From Marinilabiliales bacterium (GTDB lineage: Bacteria; Bacteroidota; Bacteroidia; Bacteroidales; SZUA-534): 64,000 nt of DNA. The notes beneath the pieces are model-generated. The model was not told the DNA's origin. It ran no database searches and worked only from the letters and a program-made list of their open reading frames with translations. Shown here piece by piece: positions 8,139 through 16,748 of this stretch; the stretch's first letter is position 1; each line of letters begins with the position of its first letter. Both the position numbers and the translations under genes were made by a program. The DNA lies in the NCBI GenBank assembly GCA_003512955.1, contig DOTG01000040.1:48426-112425 (forward strand), in the 5' to 3' direction.

Positions 8139-9431
8139 TTATCGGGGAACCGCATACAAGTCGTATTCATCGGCATCCTGAACGGTAACTTCGTAAAAAT
8201 CCCCAATCAGCATTTTTTTCGATGAACGGATCAGCACTTCGTTGTCCACCTCTGGGCTGTCAAATTCTGTACGGCCAATATAATATTCCCCTTCGCGACG
8301 GTCGATGATCACTTTCAGAGTTTTCCCCTCTTTCTGAAGGTTTTGCGATAAAGCAATTCCCTGTTGAATTTCCATAATCGTATCGGCCCGCTCCTGCTTT
8401 AACTCCTCGGGAATTTCATCGCTATAATTGTCCCAGGCATAGGTATTTTCTTCATGCGAATAGGTAAACACGCCCAAGCGTTCAAATTGCATCTCTTTCA
8501 CAAAGGACTTCAACTCTTCAAAATCAGTTTCTGTTTCACCGGGATGCCCCACCATTAGGGTTGTCCGCAAAGCAATACCGGGGACATGCTCCCGGATGGT
8601 ATGCAAAAGCTCATAAATCTCCTCTTTGGTCACATTGCGCCTCATGGCCTTCAACATGGGGTTGCTGATGTGTTGCAAGGCAATATCCAGATAATTGCAG
8701 ATATTTGGGTATTTGGCCATTACAGGCAATATATCCACCGGGAAACGGGCGGGGTAGGCATAATGGATGCGGAGCCATTTCAGACCCGGAATTTGTGCCA
8801 GTTGCTCCATAAGTGGAGCCAGCATGGGTTTTTTATACAAATCGATGCCATAATCCGACAAATCCTGGGCAATTAGAATTACCTCCTTCACTCCCATCTT
8901 GACCAGTGACTGCGCCTCTTCAACCAACGATTCCATGCTTCGGGAAACATGTCTCCCTGTAATTTTGGGAATGGCACAATACGAACAGGTGCGGTTACAA
9001 CCTTCCGAAACCTTTAAATAGGCATAATGGCTGGGGGTGGTTAAAATCCGGCTAGGGTTGATACTCTTAAAATGTTCGGCATGAATGTATTCCAGCATTT
9101 TTGGCAATTCAAATTTGCCAAACCATGCATTTACTTCAGGAATTTCTTTTTCCAGTTCGGTTTTATATCGTTCCGACAAACAGCCAAAAACCATTACCTT
9201 TTCAACCAAACCCTCTTCCTTAGCTTGCACAAAATTTAAGATGGTTTCAATGGATTCCTCTTTTGCATCGCCAATAAACCCGCAGGTATTAATTAAGATA
9301 TAGTTTGCTTTCACGTCTGGCGATTCGTGGTACACCTCGAATCCGTTTTCCGAAAGCTGTTTCATTAAAACTTCCGAATCGACCCTGTTTTTGCTGCATC
9401 CTAGGGTAAAAATATTGACTTTCTTTTTCAT
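8139..9431 (-). CDS. rimO: Ribosomal protein S12 methylthiotransferase
   Basis: 430 residues, full length. It is a radical-SAM enzyme that methylthiolates the conserved aspartate of S12. The N-terminal MTTase domain binds one 4Fe-4S cluster through Cys12 (LGCSKNRVDSE), Cys50 (NTCGF) and Cys84 (FGCLSERY). The radical-SAM CxxxCxxC is Cys145/Cys149/Cys152 (EGCNRTCSYC). A TRAM-like RNA-binding tail follows from about residue 365. LGCSKNRVDSE and the length favour RimO over MiaB. It lies 177 bp downstream of ftsY on the same strand, an arrangement common in the phylum. Confidence 0.96.
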   Translation of the reverse strand: MKKKVNIFTLGCSKNRVDSEVLMKQLSENGFEVYHESPDVKANYILINTCGFIGDAKEESIETILNFVQAKEEGLVEKVMVFGCLSERYKTELEKEIPEVNAWFGKFELPKMLEYIHAEHFKSINPSRILTTPSHYAYLKVSEGCNRTCSYCAIPKITGRHVSRSMESLVEEAQSLVKMGVKEVILIAQDLSDYGIDLYKKPMLAPLMEQLAQIPGLKWLRIHYAYPARFPVDILPVMAKYPNICNYLDIALQHISNPMLKAMRRNVTKEEIYELLHTIREHVPGIALRTTLMVGHPGETETDFEELKSFVKEMQFERLGVFTYSHEENTYAWDNYSDEIPEELKQERADTIMEIQQGIALSQNLQKEGKTLKVIIDRREGEYYIGRTEFDSPEVDNEVLIRSSKKMLIGDFYEVTVQDADEYDLYAVPR

Positions 9432-9608
9432 GCAAATATTTTATATCTTAAAAAGAGGCTGTCTAAAAAAGGTTGGGATTTAAACACAAATGGTAGCGAA
9501 GTTTTTTCAGCGTAGAACCCAAGGTGTTTTATTATAAATAGTTTAATATGATTGTTCTTTGCGTTTTATTGGCGACACCTGGTTAATCTTTTTTAAGATT
9601 ATATAAAC

Positions 9609-10556
9609 TTATTGAAACAATGAATCGACAAACTCAATGCGGTTAAACACCTGCAAGTCATCCATGCCTTCGCCGATACCGATGTATTTGACAGGTATTT
9701 TGAATTGATCGGAAATCCCAATCACCACGCCCCCTTTGGCAGTTCCGTCGAGTTTGGTAAGCGCTAATGCGGAAACCTCGGTAGCTAAAGTGAACTGTTT
9801 GGCTTGTTCAAAGGCGTTTTGCCCTGTTGAACCATCCAATACCAGCAATACTTCGTGAGGAGCCTCTGGAATCAGCTTTTGCATCACCTTTTTAACCTTC
9901 GAAAGTTCATTCATCAAATTGATTTTGTTGTGCAGGCGGCCGGCAGTATCAATCAAAACCACATCGGCATTGGCTTTCATGGCCGATTGTATGGCATCGA
10001 AGGCCACAGATGCAGGATCGGAGCCCATTTGCTGTTTGATGATGGGAACTCCCACCCGGTTGGCCCAAATCTCCAACTGATCAATGGCAGCAGCCCGAAA
10101 CGTATCGGCAGCCCCAATATAAACGGATTTTCCCGCTTTTTTAAACTGATGCGCCAGTTTACCAATGGTAGTAGTCTTTCCCACGCCATTAACCCCAACC
10201 ACCATAATTATGTATGGAACATTTCCTTTTATTTCCGGTATCAGGAAATCGGCAGCATCGCTGGAATTGCTCTCTTGAAGCAAAGCAGCAATTTCTTCTT
10301 TTAAGATACCATTCAACTCGTTAGTTCCTAGATATTTATCTTTAGATATCCGTTTCTGTATCCGTTCAATAATCCGCAGGGTGGTTTCCACTCCTACATC
10401 GGAAGTAATCAATACCTCCTCAAGGTTATCCAGGACCTCGTCGTCCACGTTAGCTTTACCCACAATGGCTCTGGAAAGTTTCTTGAATACACTTTCTTTG
10501 GTTTTTTCCAATCCTTTGTCGAGAACCTCTTTTTTAGATTTTGAAAATATCCCCAT
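9609..10556 (-). CDS. ftsY: Signal recognition particle receptor FtsY
   Basis: 315 residues. Docks SRP-ribosome complexes at the inner membrane. GTPase motifs: G1 GVNGVGKTTT (121-130), G3 DTAGRLHN, and G4 TKLDGTAKGG. The acidic A domain of Enterobacteria is missing; a short basic N-terminus (MGIFSKSKKEVLDK) precedes the N domain, normal for Bacteroidetes. It sits downstream of rpmB-rpmG-DUF4295 but is separated from them by a strong minus-strand terminator (10605-10637), so it is probably a separate transcript. Confidence 0.97.
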   Translation of the reverse strand: MGIFSKSKKEVLDKGLEKTKESVFKKLSRAIVGKANVDDEVLDNLEEVLITSDVGVETTLRIIERIQKRISKDKYLGTNELNGILKEEIAALLQESNSSDAADFLIPEIKGNVPYIIMVVGVNGVGKTTTIGKLAHQFKKAGKSVYIGAADTFRAAAIDQLEIWANRVGVPIIKQQMGSDPASVAFDAIQSAMKANADVVLIDTAGRLHNKINLMNELSKVKKVMQKLIPEAPHEVLLVLDGSTGQNAFEQAKQFTLATEVSALALTKLDGTAKGGVVIGISDQFKIPVKYIGIGEGMDDLQVFNRIEFVDSLFQ

Positions 10557-10604
10557 AATTTGATGCTTTTGGCTGTAAAGTAACTAAAAAACAACTGACC
10601 ATTA

Positions 10605-10637
10605 ATAAAAAAAGCTTTCTTCGTGTATGAAGAAAGC
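10605..10637 (-). terminator. Intrinsic terminator after the rpmB-rpmG-DUF4295 unit
   Basis: On the minus strand GCTTTCTTC, loop ATACAC, GAAGAAAGC is followed by a run of seven T and then ATT. It is a perfect 9-bp stem with a T tract, 26 bp after the DUF4295 stop. Confidence 0.8.
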
Positions 10638-10662
10638 CTTTTCTTAAAGCCCGATCAATATT

Positions 10663-10815
10663 TTATTTGTTTAAAAAATCTTTGATGTGCTCAGAGTTTA
10701 CTACTTCTTCTTTGAATTGATAAGCTCCGGTTTTTGGTGATTTGACCATTTTGATCACTTTTGCATAAGTTTTGGCATCACCTGATTTTAGCGTTGCAAC
10801 TACCTTCTTTGCCAT
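10663..10815 (-). CDS. DUF4295 family small protein
   Basis: A 50-residue basic protein beginning MAKKVVATLKSGDAKTYAKV and ending NSEHIKDFLNK. It fits the short DUF4295 family that occurs only next to rpmG in Bacteroidetes; that family has no assigned function and is presumed to be ribosome-associated. Its ATG is 9 bp after the rpmG stop, so it is the third gene of the rpmB-rpmG unit. Eleven of 50 residues are Lys, consistent with RNA contact. Confidence 0.88.
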   Translation of the reverse strand: MAKKVVATLKSGDAKTYAKVIKMVKSPKTGAYQFKEEVVNSEHIKDFLNK

Positions 10816-10824
10816 ATCTTAAAA

Positions 10825-11013
10825 CTATTTAATTTCTTTGTGAACAGTTACTTTCTTAAGAATAGGATTGTACTTACGCATTTCCATTCTTTCGGGGGTG
10901 TTTTTCTTGTTTTTCTTGGTTACATACCTTGATGTACCTGGCATTCCGCTTTCTTTGTGTTCAGTACACTCCAAAATTACCTGAACCCTGTTGCCTTTTG
11001 CTTTCTTAGCCAT
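10825..11013 (-). CDS. rpmG: 50S ribosomal protein L33
   Basis: 62 residues, the longer Bacteroidetes form of L33 (MAKKAKGNRVQVILECTEH, ...NTPERMEMRKYNPILKKVTVHKEIK). It is a large-subunit protein near the E site. Only one of the usual zinc-binding cysteines is seen (Cys16), so it is a zinc-independent (C-minus) form. It follows rpmB after 11 bp. Confidence 0.97.
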   Translation of the reverse strand: MAKKAKGNRVQVILECTEHKESGMPGTSRYVTKKNKKNTPERMEMRKYNPILKKVTVHKEIK

Positions 11014-11024
11014 TTTTAATACTT

Positions 11025-11267
11025 TTAATACTGATTAATAAATCCTTTGGCTTTAGCCTCTTTTAACACGTTGTTTAGACCGTTTTTATTGATATTACGG
11101 ATACCTGCAGCCGATACTTTCAGGGTAATCCAACGATCTTCTTCAGGTAAGTAAAACTTTTTATTGAATAAGTTTGGATAGAAACTTCTTTTAGTTTTCT
11201 TATTTGAGTGGCTTACGTTGTTTCCCACTAACCTTTTTTTTCCTGTAACTTGACAAATCTTTGACAT
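11025..11267 (-). CDS. rpmB: 50S ribosomal protein L28
   Basis: 80 residues from ATG 11267 (MSKICQVTGKKRLVGNNVSH). The frame is open 15 codons further upstream, but those residues do not match L28 and the family always begins at this Met-Ser/Ala-Lys. Large-subunit structural protein; it leads the rpmB-rpmG-DUF4295 unit. Confidence 0.97.
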   Translation of the reverse strand: MSKICQVTGKKRLVGNNVSHSNKKTKRSFYPNLFNKKFYLPEEDRWITLKVSAAGIRNINKNGLNNVLKEAKAKGFINQY

Positions 11268-11453
11268 CACTGTATCTTTTAATATTCTTTCATTCCAAAA
11301 ATCGGTTCGCAAAATACGTGATTTTAATTTAATTAATCAAATAAAAGACCTCCTTTTTTTAACGACCCTATTATTATTTTTATAACATCACTATATTTCA
11401 ATGAGTTGCGGTGTTTTTTGAACACAATTTTAATAAAACTAACCTCTTAATTA

Positions 11454-12710
11454 TCAATTATCCGGGAACGTTTCATGCAACAGGACTTCCCGCAACCAAT
11501 TCAATGCTGCCAACGAGGAACGGGTGATATTAATGGAACGCTCGGTTCCAAATTGGAATTTCTTACTTAAAACCTGATTCTTAGTAGCAATGGCTATCCA
11601 TACCATTCCTACCGGCTTTTCAACACTTCCGCCATCCGGCCCTGCGATACCTGAGGTTGCAATGGAAAAATCGCTTTCCATTAAGCGTAAAGTACCTTGG
11701 GCCATTTGTTCTACCACTTGCCCACTTACTGCGCCGTACGTATCCAAAACTACAGAATCCACACCCAAGACCCGTGTTTTGATTTCGTTGGAATAGGCCA
11801 CTACACTTCCTTTGAATACCGAAGAACTTCCGGGAATGGAAGTGATTAAATGAGAGAGGTTGCCACCTGTACAACTTTCGGCAATCGAAATTGTTTTAGC
11901 GTTATTTTTTAATAGGTTAACCAATGTTAATTCAAGTGATTGTTCCGTTTCTGAAAATAAAAATTTGACAATAATTGGTTTCACTTTTTCAATTTCCTGC
12001 TGAATAATCTCTTGGGCTTTGGCAGGGTTGTCCGAAGTAAAACCCAACCGTAACCGGATGATGCCCGGTGAAGGCAAATAAGCCAGCTTCATCCCTTTGG
12101 GCAGGTTATTCTCCCAATCTTCTATTTTCAGGGCCAAATGCGATTCTGCAATGCCTGTTAGCATTAGGGTTTGATATATAGTGGAGGGTAGCGGAAAATG
12201 GTTTTTCAATGCCGGGATGACTTCATCCATCATGATGCCTTTCATTTCAGAAGGGACCCCGGGCAAACTTATGACCACCGAACCGGATGTTTCGAACCAC
12301 ATCCCGGGGGCTGTCCCCTGCCTGTTTTTCAGCCATTTGGCACCTTCGGGAAACAAAGCCTGATCGCGGTTCAGCGGGTTCATTTTACCGCCCCGCCTTT
12401 CAATAAAGGAAACCACATCGTCATACACCTCCTGTTTAAAGGCCAAGGGCATCTGGAAAAACCTGCTCAATGTGGTTTTGGTAATATCGTCTTTTGTTGG
12501 GCCTAAACCTCCTGTAACAATGGTGAGCTTTACCGATTTTAATGCCTCGGTTATTGCTGATTCAATTTCATGGGCTTCGTCGGAAACTGATAGCATGGTT
12601 TGTACCTGAAACCCCAGTTTGGTTAGCTCTGTGGCTATCCAGGCTGAATTGGTATCTACAATCTGGCCGATGAGTATTTCATCTCCAATGGTTATGATTT
12701 GTGCTTTCAT
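11454..12710 (-). CDS. cinA: CinA-family protein (MoCF domain plus nicotinamide-nucleotide amidase)
   Basis: 418 residues with both expected domains. The N-terminal molybdopterin-binding-like domain (about 1-170) has TIGDEILIGQIVDTNSAW and TGGLGPTKDDITKTTLS. The C-terminal PncC domain (about 260-410) has SIAESCTGGNLSHLITSIPG with the catalytic Ser in AESCTGG. Such proteins hydrolyse ADP-ribose and deamidate NMN in pyridine nucleotide salvage; the competence link implied by the name is not general. The gene stands alone upstream of rpmB in the same direction, with 141 bp between its stop and the rpmB side. Confidence 0.93.
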   Translation of the reverse strand: MKAQIITIGDEILIGQIVDTNSAWIATELTKLGFQVQTMLSVSDEAHEIESAITEALKSVKLTIVTGGLGPTKDDITKTTLSRFFQMPLAFKQEVYDDVVSFIERRGGKMNPLNRDQALFPEGAKWLKNRQGTAPGMWFETSGSVVISLPGVPSEMKGIMMDEVIPALKNHFPLPSTIYQTLMLTGIAESHLALKIEDWENNLPKGMKLAYLPSPGIIRLRLGFTSDNPAKAQEIIQQEIEKVKPIIVKFLFSETEQSLELTLVNLLKNNAKTISIAESCTGGNLSHLITSIPGSSSVFKGSVVAYSNEIKTRVLGVDSVVLDTYGAVSGQVVEQMAQGTLRLMESDFSIATSGIAGPDGGSVEKPVGMVWIAIATKNQVLSKKFQFGTERSINITRSSLAALNWLREVLLHETFPDN

Positions 12711-12825
12711 CTATTTATCCTCTGTTAATTTGGTCTTTTGTTTTGTCCAAAAATGTTCATTCTGATATCAATGAAAATCATTTGGATACAATCCGGGGTT
12801 ATTTGATTAATTTTTACCTTTCCGC

Positions 12826-15528
12826 CTAATATGCATTATCGTACCAGCTCCGGTTCTTATTATACTTTAAATCCTGTAATACCGATGATTTTACCCCAAT
12901 GGAAAAGGTATAACTTTGATGGAATCCAAAAGGAATTAAACTTAAGGTAGCCACCCAGCAATGCAAATCGCGCGAAAGGTTAAAGCTGGTGGATGAAAAA
13001 TCTTTGGCTTCAAAATCCCAACCCGAACGGAAACCCACTTTCCATTTCGATGTCAGACTAAAATCACCAGAGAAGCTTAACGTCTGCGTAATATCAGAGA
13101 CAAATGCTGCTTTTGAATAACTTAAGGAATAATCCACCCGAAGGTTCCACGGAATTTTAAAATAATCGTAACCGTAATAATCGTGAGAATGTCCAACGGC
13201 TGCATGTTCCTCGTGTTCTGGCGTTTCTGCCTCGTGGGCTGGGGTTCCTTCGGTTTTTGAATCCCCACCTGAAAGCGATTGCGAATTGAAGCTATATCCT
13301 GTAGATATTCTAGCGCTGGTTAAGCGGAAAGGTTGTCCCGGGTAATGCTTGAAATGAAACTCATTAATAGTTTGCCCTGAAGAATCATCAATGGCATATA
13401 AATTTCCGGTGGCTGACATATTAATAGATAGGGATTTAAATAAAGTAGTCCGGGCCGACATGCTTATGGGAGCCCAATTGAACTCGTCGGCCATCATATT
13501 GTAAGAGGTTGAAAAACTTAACGATTCCAATAACTTCACCTTGGTTTCTCCGGTGACTGTATCTTTTTTATTGGCCACCTTCATTTCCACATTGTTATTC
13601 AACGAGAAACTAACCACACCCGATTTGCCGGCACCGGGAACCCCAAATATTCCATCTTTATAGGGCGAATAATACACCTTTTTTGTAGTGTCTTTTGACA
13701 TCGGGTCTAAAACGTAATATCCCCATTTGCTCTCCTGAAAGTCAGGCCGGTAACTTACCGAAACATTCGGAGTAGCCACATGGCGGATAGCTTTTATATA
13801 TTTGTTTTTAAATTGAAACATCCCATAAATAGTGGTCCCTAAACCAAGGCTATAGCTGTAATCGTAAACATTATAAAAACCCTTTTGCTTTTGATACAAA
13901 ACAGTATCGCGGACTGCTCCATTATTTACATATTGTGCTGCTGTTTTAAACGTACGATCAAAATAAATACGATCGGTAAAATTTATACTTGGTGATAAAT
14001 TAAAGTATTTCAACACTTTAACAGAAGTGCTCAAAGGAATGCTGTGCTGTGAACCATTTTTAAATAATTCGCGGGCGGCTTTTGTAAATACCACCGAATC
14101 GGGTGCCGACAAGGAATTTTTGATATTTCCGGTATAAGTAATCCCAATATTCTCGTACCATTTGGCTTTACCCACAGCTACCTTCCGGCGGAACGGAAAA
14201 ATCCGGCTCATGTTCACCGAGGCCTGTGGCAGGTTATTAAATGTCATAATCCTCGAATTTGAATTTTGTGAATGGTTGACACTCAACGACATACTAAACG
14301 GGGTATTGGCAAAGGTTTTCCGGTACGAGATGCTTGAACTGGTAGTGTTTGTTGAAAAGTCCTCAATTGTGTTTGAATTGTACTTGTTATTATCCATGGA
14401 ACTGAAATTCACGCTGGCGCTGAAGTTGCTGTTGGGCCGTGCTTTGGCATCTTGCGTATGTGTCCATTGGATGCTGTATTGGTTAGTCTCCACATATTCT
14501 AAAGTCCCGGGTTCACCGGCCACTACTTTGGAATAGGATAAATTAACATTTCCGCCAAATTTATACCTCATTTTATATTTGCTTTGTGCGTTTATTTGCC
14601 ACGATCCCAAGGAATAGATGTCACCCTGTAATGTAAGATCCACATAGTCGCTGATGGCAAAATAATACCCCCCATTGCGCAGGAAAAACCCCCGGGAGTT
14701 TTCTTCACCAAATTTTGGAATGATAAAACCCGATGCCCGCTCCTTGGTAGATGGAAAAAAACCAAAGGGAACCATGATGGGATACAGTGGGATATCTTCA
14801 ATCACCAAATAGGAAAAGCTGGCTATAATAGCCTTATCCGGGATTACTTTACCTCTTGAAAGCCACAAATAAAAATGGGGGTCTTCCAATTCACAGGTGG
14901 AATATTTCCCCCGGTAAAGATTTATTTGGTCATTGGGTTCTTTCTTGGTTTGTTGGCTATGCAAATAACCTTCTTCCTGTTCGGTATATAAACCTTTGAT
15001 AAAACCTTTTTCGGTTTTGACATTGTAGGTAATGGTTTTGGCCTGCATGGTTTCGCTTCCCTGGGTAAATATCGGTTGGCCTGCAATATTTCCAACGCTA
15101 TCGGGCAAACCTTCGGCATATAAAATATTTTCCTCCATATCTACCTCAATATAGGCAGCTTTTAGAACGATATCTTCATAGTTGATCTCCGCATCTCCAA
15201 ATAAAAACACTTTTTTTCCATCGATGGAATAGATGGTCGAATCTTTGGCATTGTATGTGACATTATCCGAAAAAACATCGCTGGGCCTCTTTTTTGTGGG
15301 AACTGTATCCTCACCGTTACCATATTTCAATGAATCAAGAACGAATCCATGAGCTTTAAGGGTAGTATCATTTGTGGAGCCAGAAACCGAATCCAGAAGA
15401 TGGGTATTAAGGGTATCCTGAAAAATAGAATCTTTTTTAATAATTTCATCATCAACAACTTGGCAATAACCTGTTGAATAGAAAATTAAAGGTAAAATGA
15501 GTCCTGCAATTAGGCTTTTTGTTTTCAA
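12826..15528 (-). CDS. lptD: Putative LPS-assembly outer-membrane protein LptD
   Basis: 900 residues. Signal peptide at 1-22 (ending GYC|QVV). An OstA-like domain at about 85-210 (DNVTYNAKDSTIYSIDGKKV, GDAEINYEDIVLKAAYIEVD, MQAKTITYNVKTEKG) is followed by a long beta-barrel rich in alternating aromatic and polar residues, ending RSWYDNAY. This is the Bacteroidetes LptD form, which inserts lipopolysaccharide into the outer leaflet. A His-rich loop (EAETPEHEEHAAVGHSHD) interrupts the barrel near residue 770; it could bind metal or be a surface loop. It is transcribed away from the amidase gene. Confidence 0.88.
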   Translation of the reverse strand: MKTKSLIAGLILPLIFYSTGYCQVVDDEIIKKDSIFQDTLNTHLLDSVSGSTNDTTLKAHGFVLDSLKYGNGEDTVPTKKRPSDVFSDNVTYNAKDSTIYSIDGKKVFLFGDAEINYEDIVLKAAYIEVDMEENILYAEGLPDSVGNIAGQPIFTQGSETMQAKTITYNVKTEKGFIKGLYTEQEEGYLHSQQTKKEPNDQINLYRGKYSTCELEDPHFYLWLSRGKVIPDKAIIASFSYLVIEDIPLYPIMVPFGFFPSTKERASGFIIPKFGEENSRGFFLRNGGYYFAISDYVDLTLQGDIYSLGSWQINAQSKYKMRYKFGGNVNLSYSKVVAGEPGTLEYVETNQYSIQWTHTQDAKARPNSNFSASVNFSSMDNNKYNSNTIEDFSTNTTSSSISYRKTFANTPFSMSLSVNHSQNSNSRIMTFNNLPQASVNMSRIFPFRRKVAVGKAKWYENIGITYTGNIKNSLSAPDSVVFTKAARELFKNGSQHSIPLSTSVKVLKYFNLSPSINFTDRIYFDRTFKTAAQYVNNGAVRDTVLYQKQKGFYNVYDYSYSLGLGTTIYGMFQFKNKYIKAIRHVATPNVSVSYRPDFQESKWGYYVLDPMSKDTTKKVYYSPYKDGIFGVPGAGKSGVVSFSLNNNVEMKVANKKDTVTGETKVKLLESLSFSTSYNMMADEFNWAPISMSARTTLFKSLSINMSATGNLYAIDDSSGQTINEFHFKHYPGQPFRLTSARISTGYSFNSQSLSGGDSKTEGTPAHEAETPEHEEHAAVGHSHDYYGYDYFKIPWNLRVDYSLSYSKAAFVSDITQTLSFSGDFSLTSKWKVGFRSGWDFEAKDFSSTSFNLSRDLHCWVATLSLIPFGFHQSYTFSIGVKSSVLQDLKYNKNRSWYDNAY

Positions 15529-15552
15529 TTCAGATATAATATGCTATTTTTG
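15518..15552 (+). promoter_or_regulatory. Promoter of the amidase-MCE operon
   Basis: TTTG at 15518-15521 and TATTTTTG at 15545-15552 match the Bacteroidetes -33 and -7 elements, 23 bp apart. The -33 overlaps the first codons of the divergent lptD gene. Transcription would start near 15559, 60 nt before the amidase ATG. Confidence 0.55.
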
Positions 15553-15618
15553 TACAACTTGTTTTTAACTTAAAAAAATGCGCCTCAAAACTAATGAATT
15601 TTTAAAGCCCCGGGAGTT

Positions 15619-16737
15619 ATGAAAAGAAAAATTCTAATAGTTCTGCTATTGGCTCTGGGTTTTATGCCTAGTCAAGGAAATGCTCCCGGCAAAATAAAAA
15701 AGAAAAAAATTATTGTTTTGGATGCCGGACATGGCGGTAAAGATACCGGAGCCTTGGGGAAGAAGGCAAAAGAAAAAGACATTGTTTTATCCATCGCAAT
15801 AAAAGTTGGTCAGTACATTGAGAAAAATTTACCGGATGTACAGGTCATTTATACCCGAAAAACCGATGTTTTTATTCCCCTCGACGAAAGGGCGGAAATT
15901 GCAAACAAGAATAATGCCGATCTTTTCATCTCCATACATGCCAACTCAAACAAGAGCAACAAACCTGTCGGAACCGAAACCTATACCATGGGGCTTCATA
16001 AGACTCAAGGAAACCTGGAAGTAGCTCAAAAAGAAAACTCGGTCATTGTTTTAGAAGATAATTACCAGTCTAAATATGAAGGCTTTGACCCAAATGTTGC
16101 GGAATCGTACATCATCTTTTCGATGATGCAGAATATATTTCTTGAACAGAGTTTGAATCTGGCTGCAAATGTCCAGAATGAGTTCAAAGAAAAGGCTTTA
16201 CGTCAGGATCGGGGTGTGAAACAGGCAGGTTTTCTGGTACTTTGGCATACCACCATGCCCAGCGTTTTAGTCGAAGTGGGCTTTGTTTCTCATCCGGAGG
16301 AAGAAAAGTACCTGCTTTCCGAGCCAGGGCAGGATCATATTTCATCGGCCATTTACCGGGCTATCAAACAGTATCTGGCGGAGCTTGAAAAACAGGAGGC
16401 CGAATTGGATTCTGGTTTGGAAACTCTATCCTATTCAACTGAAAAAAGTCAGGCTAAAGATTCTTTAAACCTTCAAGGAGATGAATCAATCACCTTTCGG
16501 CTGCAAATAACCTCTTCCACCAAAAAAGTGATGCCCAACCACCCTATCTTTAAAGGGTTCAATGATGTTTTTGAATTTTACGAGAATAATACTTATAAAT
16601 ACGCGATTGGAAAATCGACCAACTATGATGAGGTAAAGAAATTGCAACAATCGGTTAAGAATGATTTTCCCGGAGCTTTTATCATTGCTTTTAAAAACAA
16701 TCAAAAAGTCGATTTAAAACAAGTCCTCACCCCTTAA
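15619..16737 (+). CDS. N-acetylmuramoyl-L-alanine amidase (Amidase_3) with SPOR-like tail
   Basis: 372 residues. Signal peptide 1-20. The zinc amidase domain runs about 30-255: DAGHGGKDTGA (zinc His), SIHANSN (zinc His) and LVEVGFVSHPEEE (catalytic Glu). It cleaves the amide bond between N-acetylmuramic acid and the stem peptide, as in daughter-cell separation. Residues about 285-372 (FRLQITSSTKK ... YKYAIGKSTNYDEVKKLQQSVKNDFPGAF) have the strand-helix pattern of a SPOR domain, which would target it to denuded septal glycan. The MCE gene follows 11 bp after its stop, so they form an operon. Confidence 0.93.
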   Translation: MKRKILIVLLLALGFMPSQGNAPGKIKKKKIIVLDAGHGGKDTGALGKKAKEKDIVLSIAIKVGQYIEKNLPDVQVIYTRKTDVFIPLDERAEIANKNNADLFISIHANSNKSNKPVGTETYTMGLHKTQGNLEVAQKENSVIVLEDNYQSKYEGFDPNVAESYIIFSMMQNIFLEQSLNLAANVQNEFKEKALRQDRGVKQAGFLVLWHTTMPSVLVEVGFVSHPEEEKYLLSEPGQDHISSAIYRAIKQYLAELEKQEAELDSGLETLSYSTEKSQAKDSLNLQGDESITFRLQITSSTKKVMPNHPIFKGFNDVFEFYENNTYKYAIGKSTNYDEVKKLQQSVKNDFPGAFIIAFKNNQKVDLKQVLTP

Positions 16738-16748
16738 ATGTACTAGCC

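Noticed and set aside
9455..9470. GAGGCTGTCTAAAAAA, which resembles an insertion-sequence end
   Set aside because: No partner end, transposase or target duplication is seen near it.
15586..15593. TAGTTTTG on the minus strand as the lptD promoter
   Set aside because: It fits the -7 consensus but lacks a TTG at -33; a chance match is likely.
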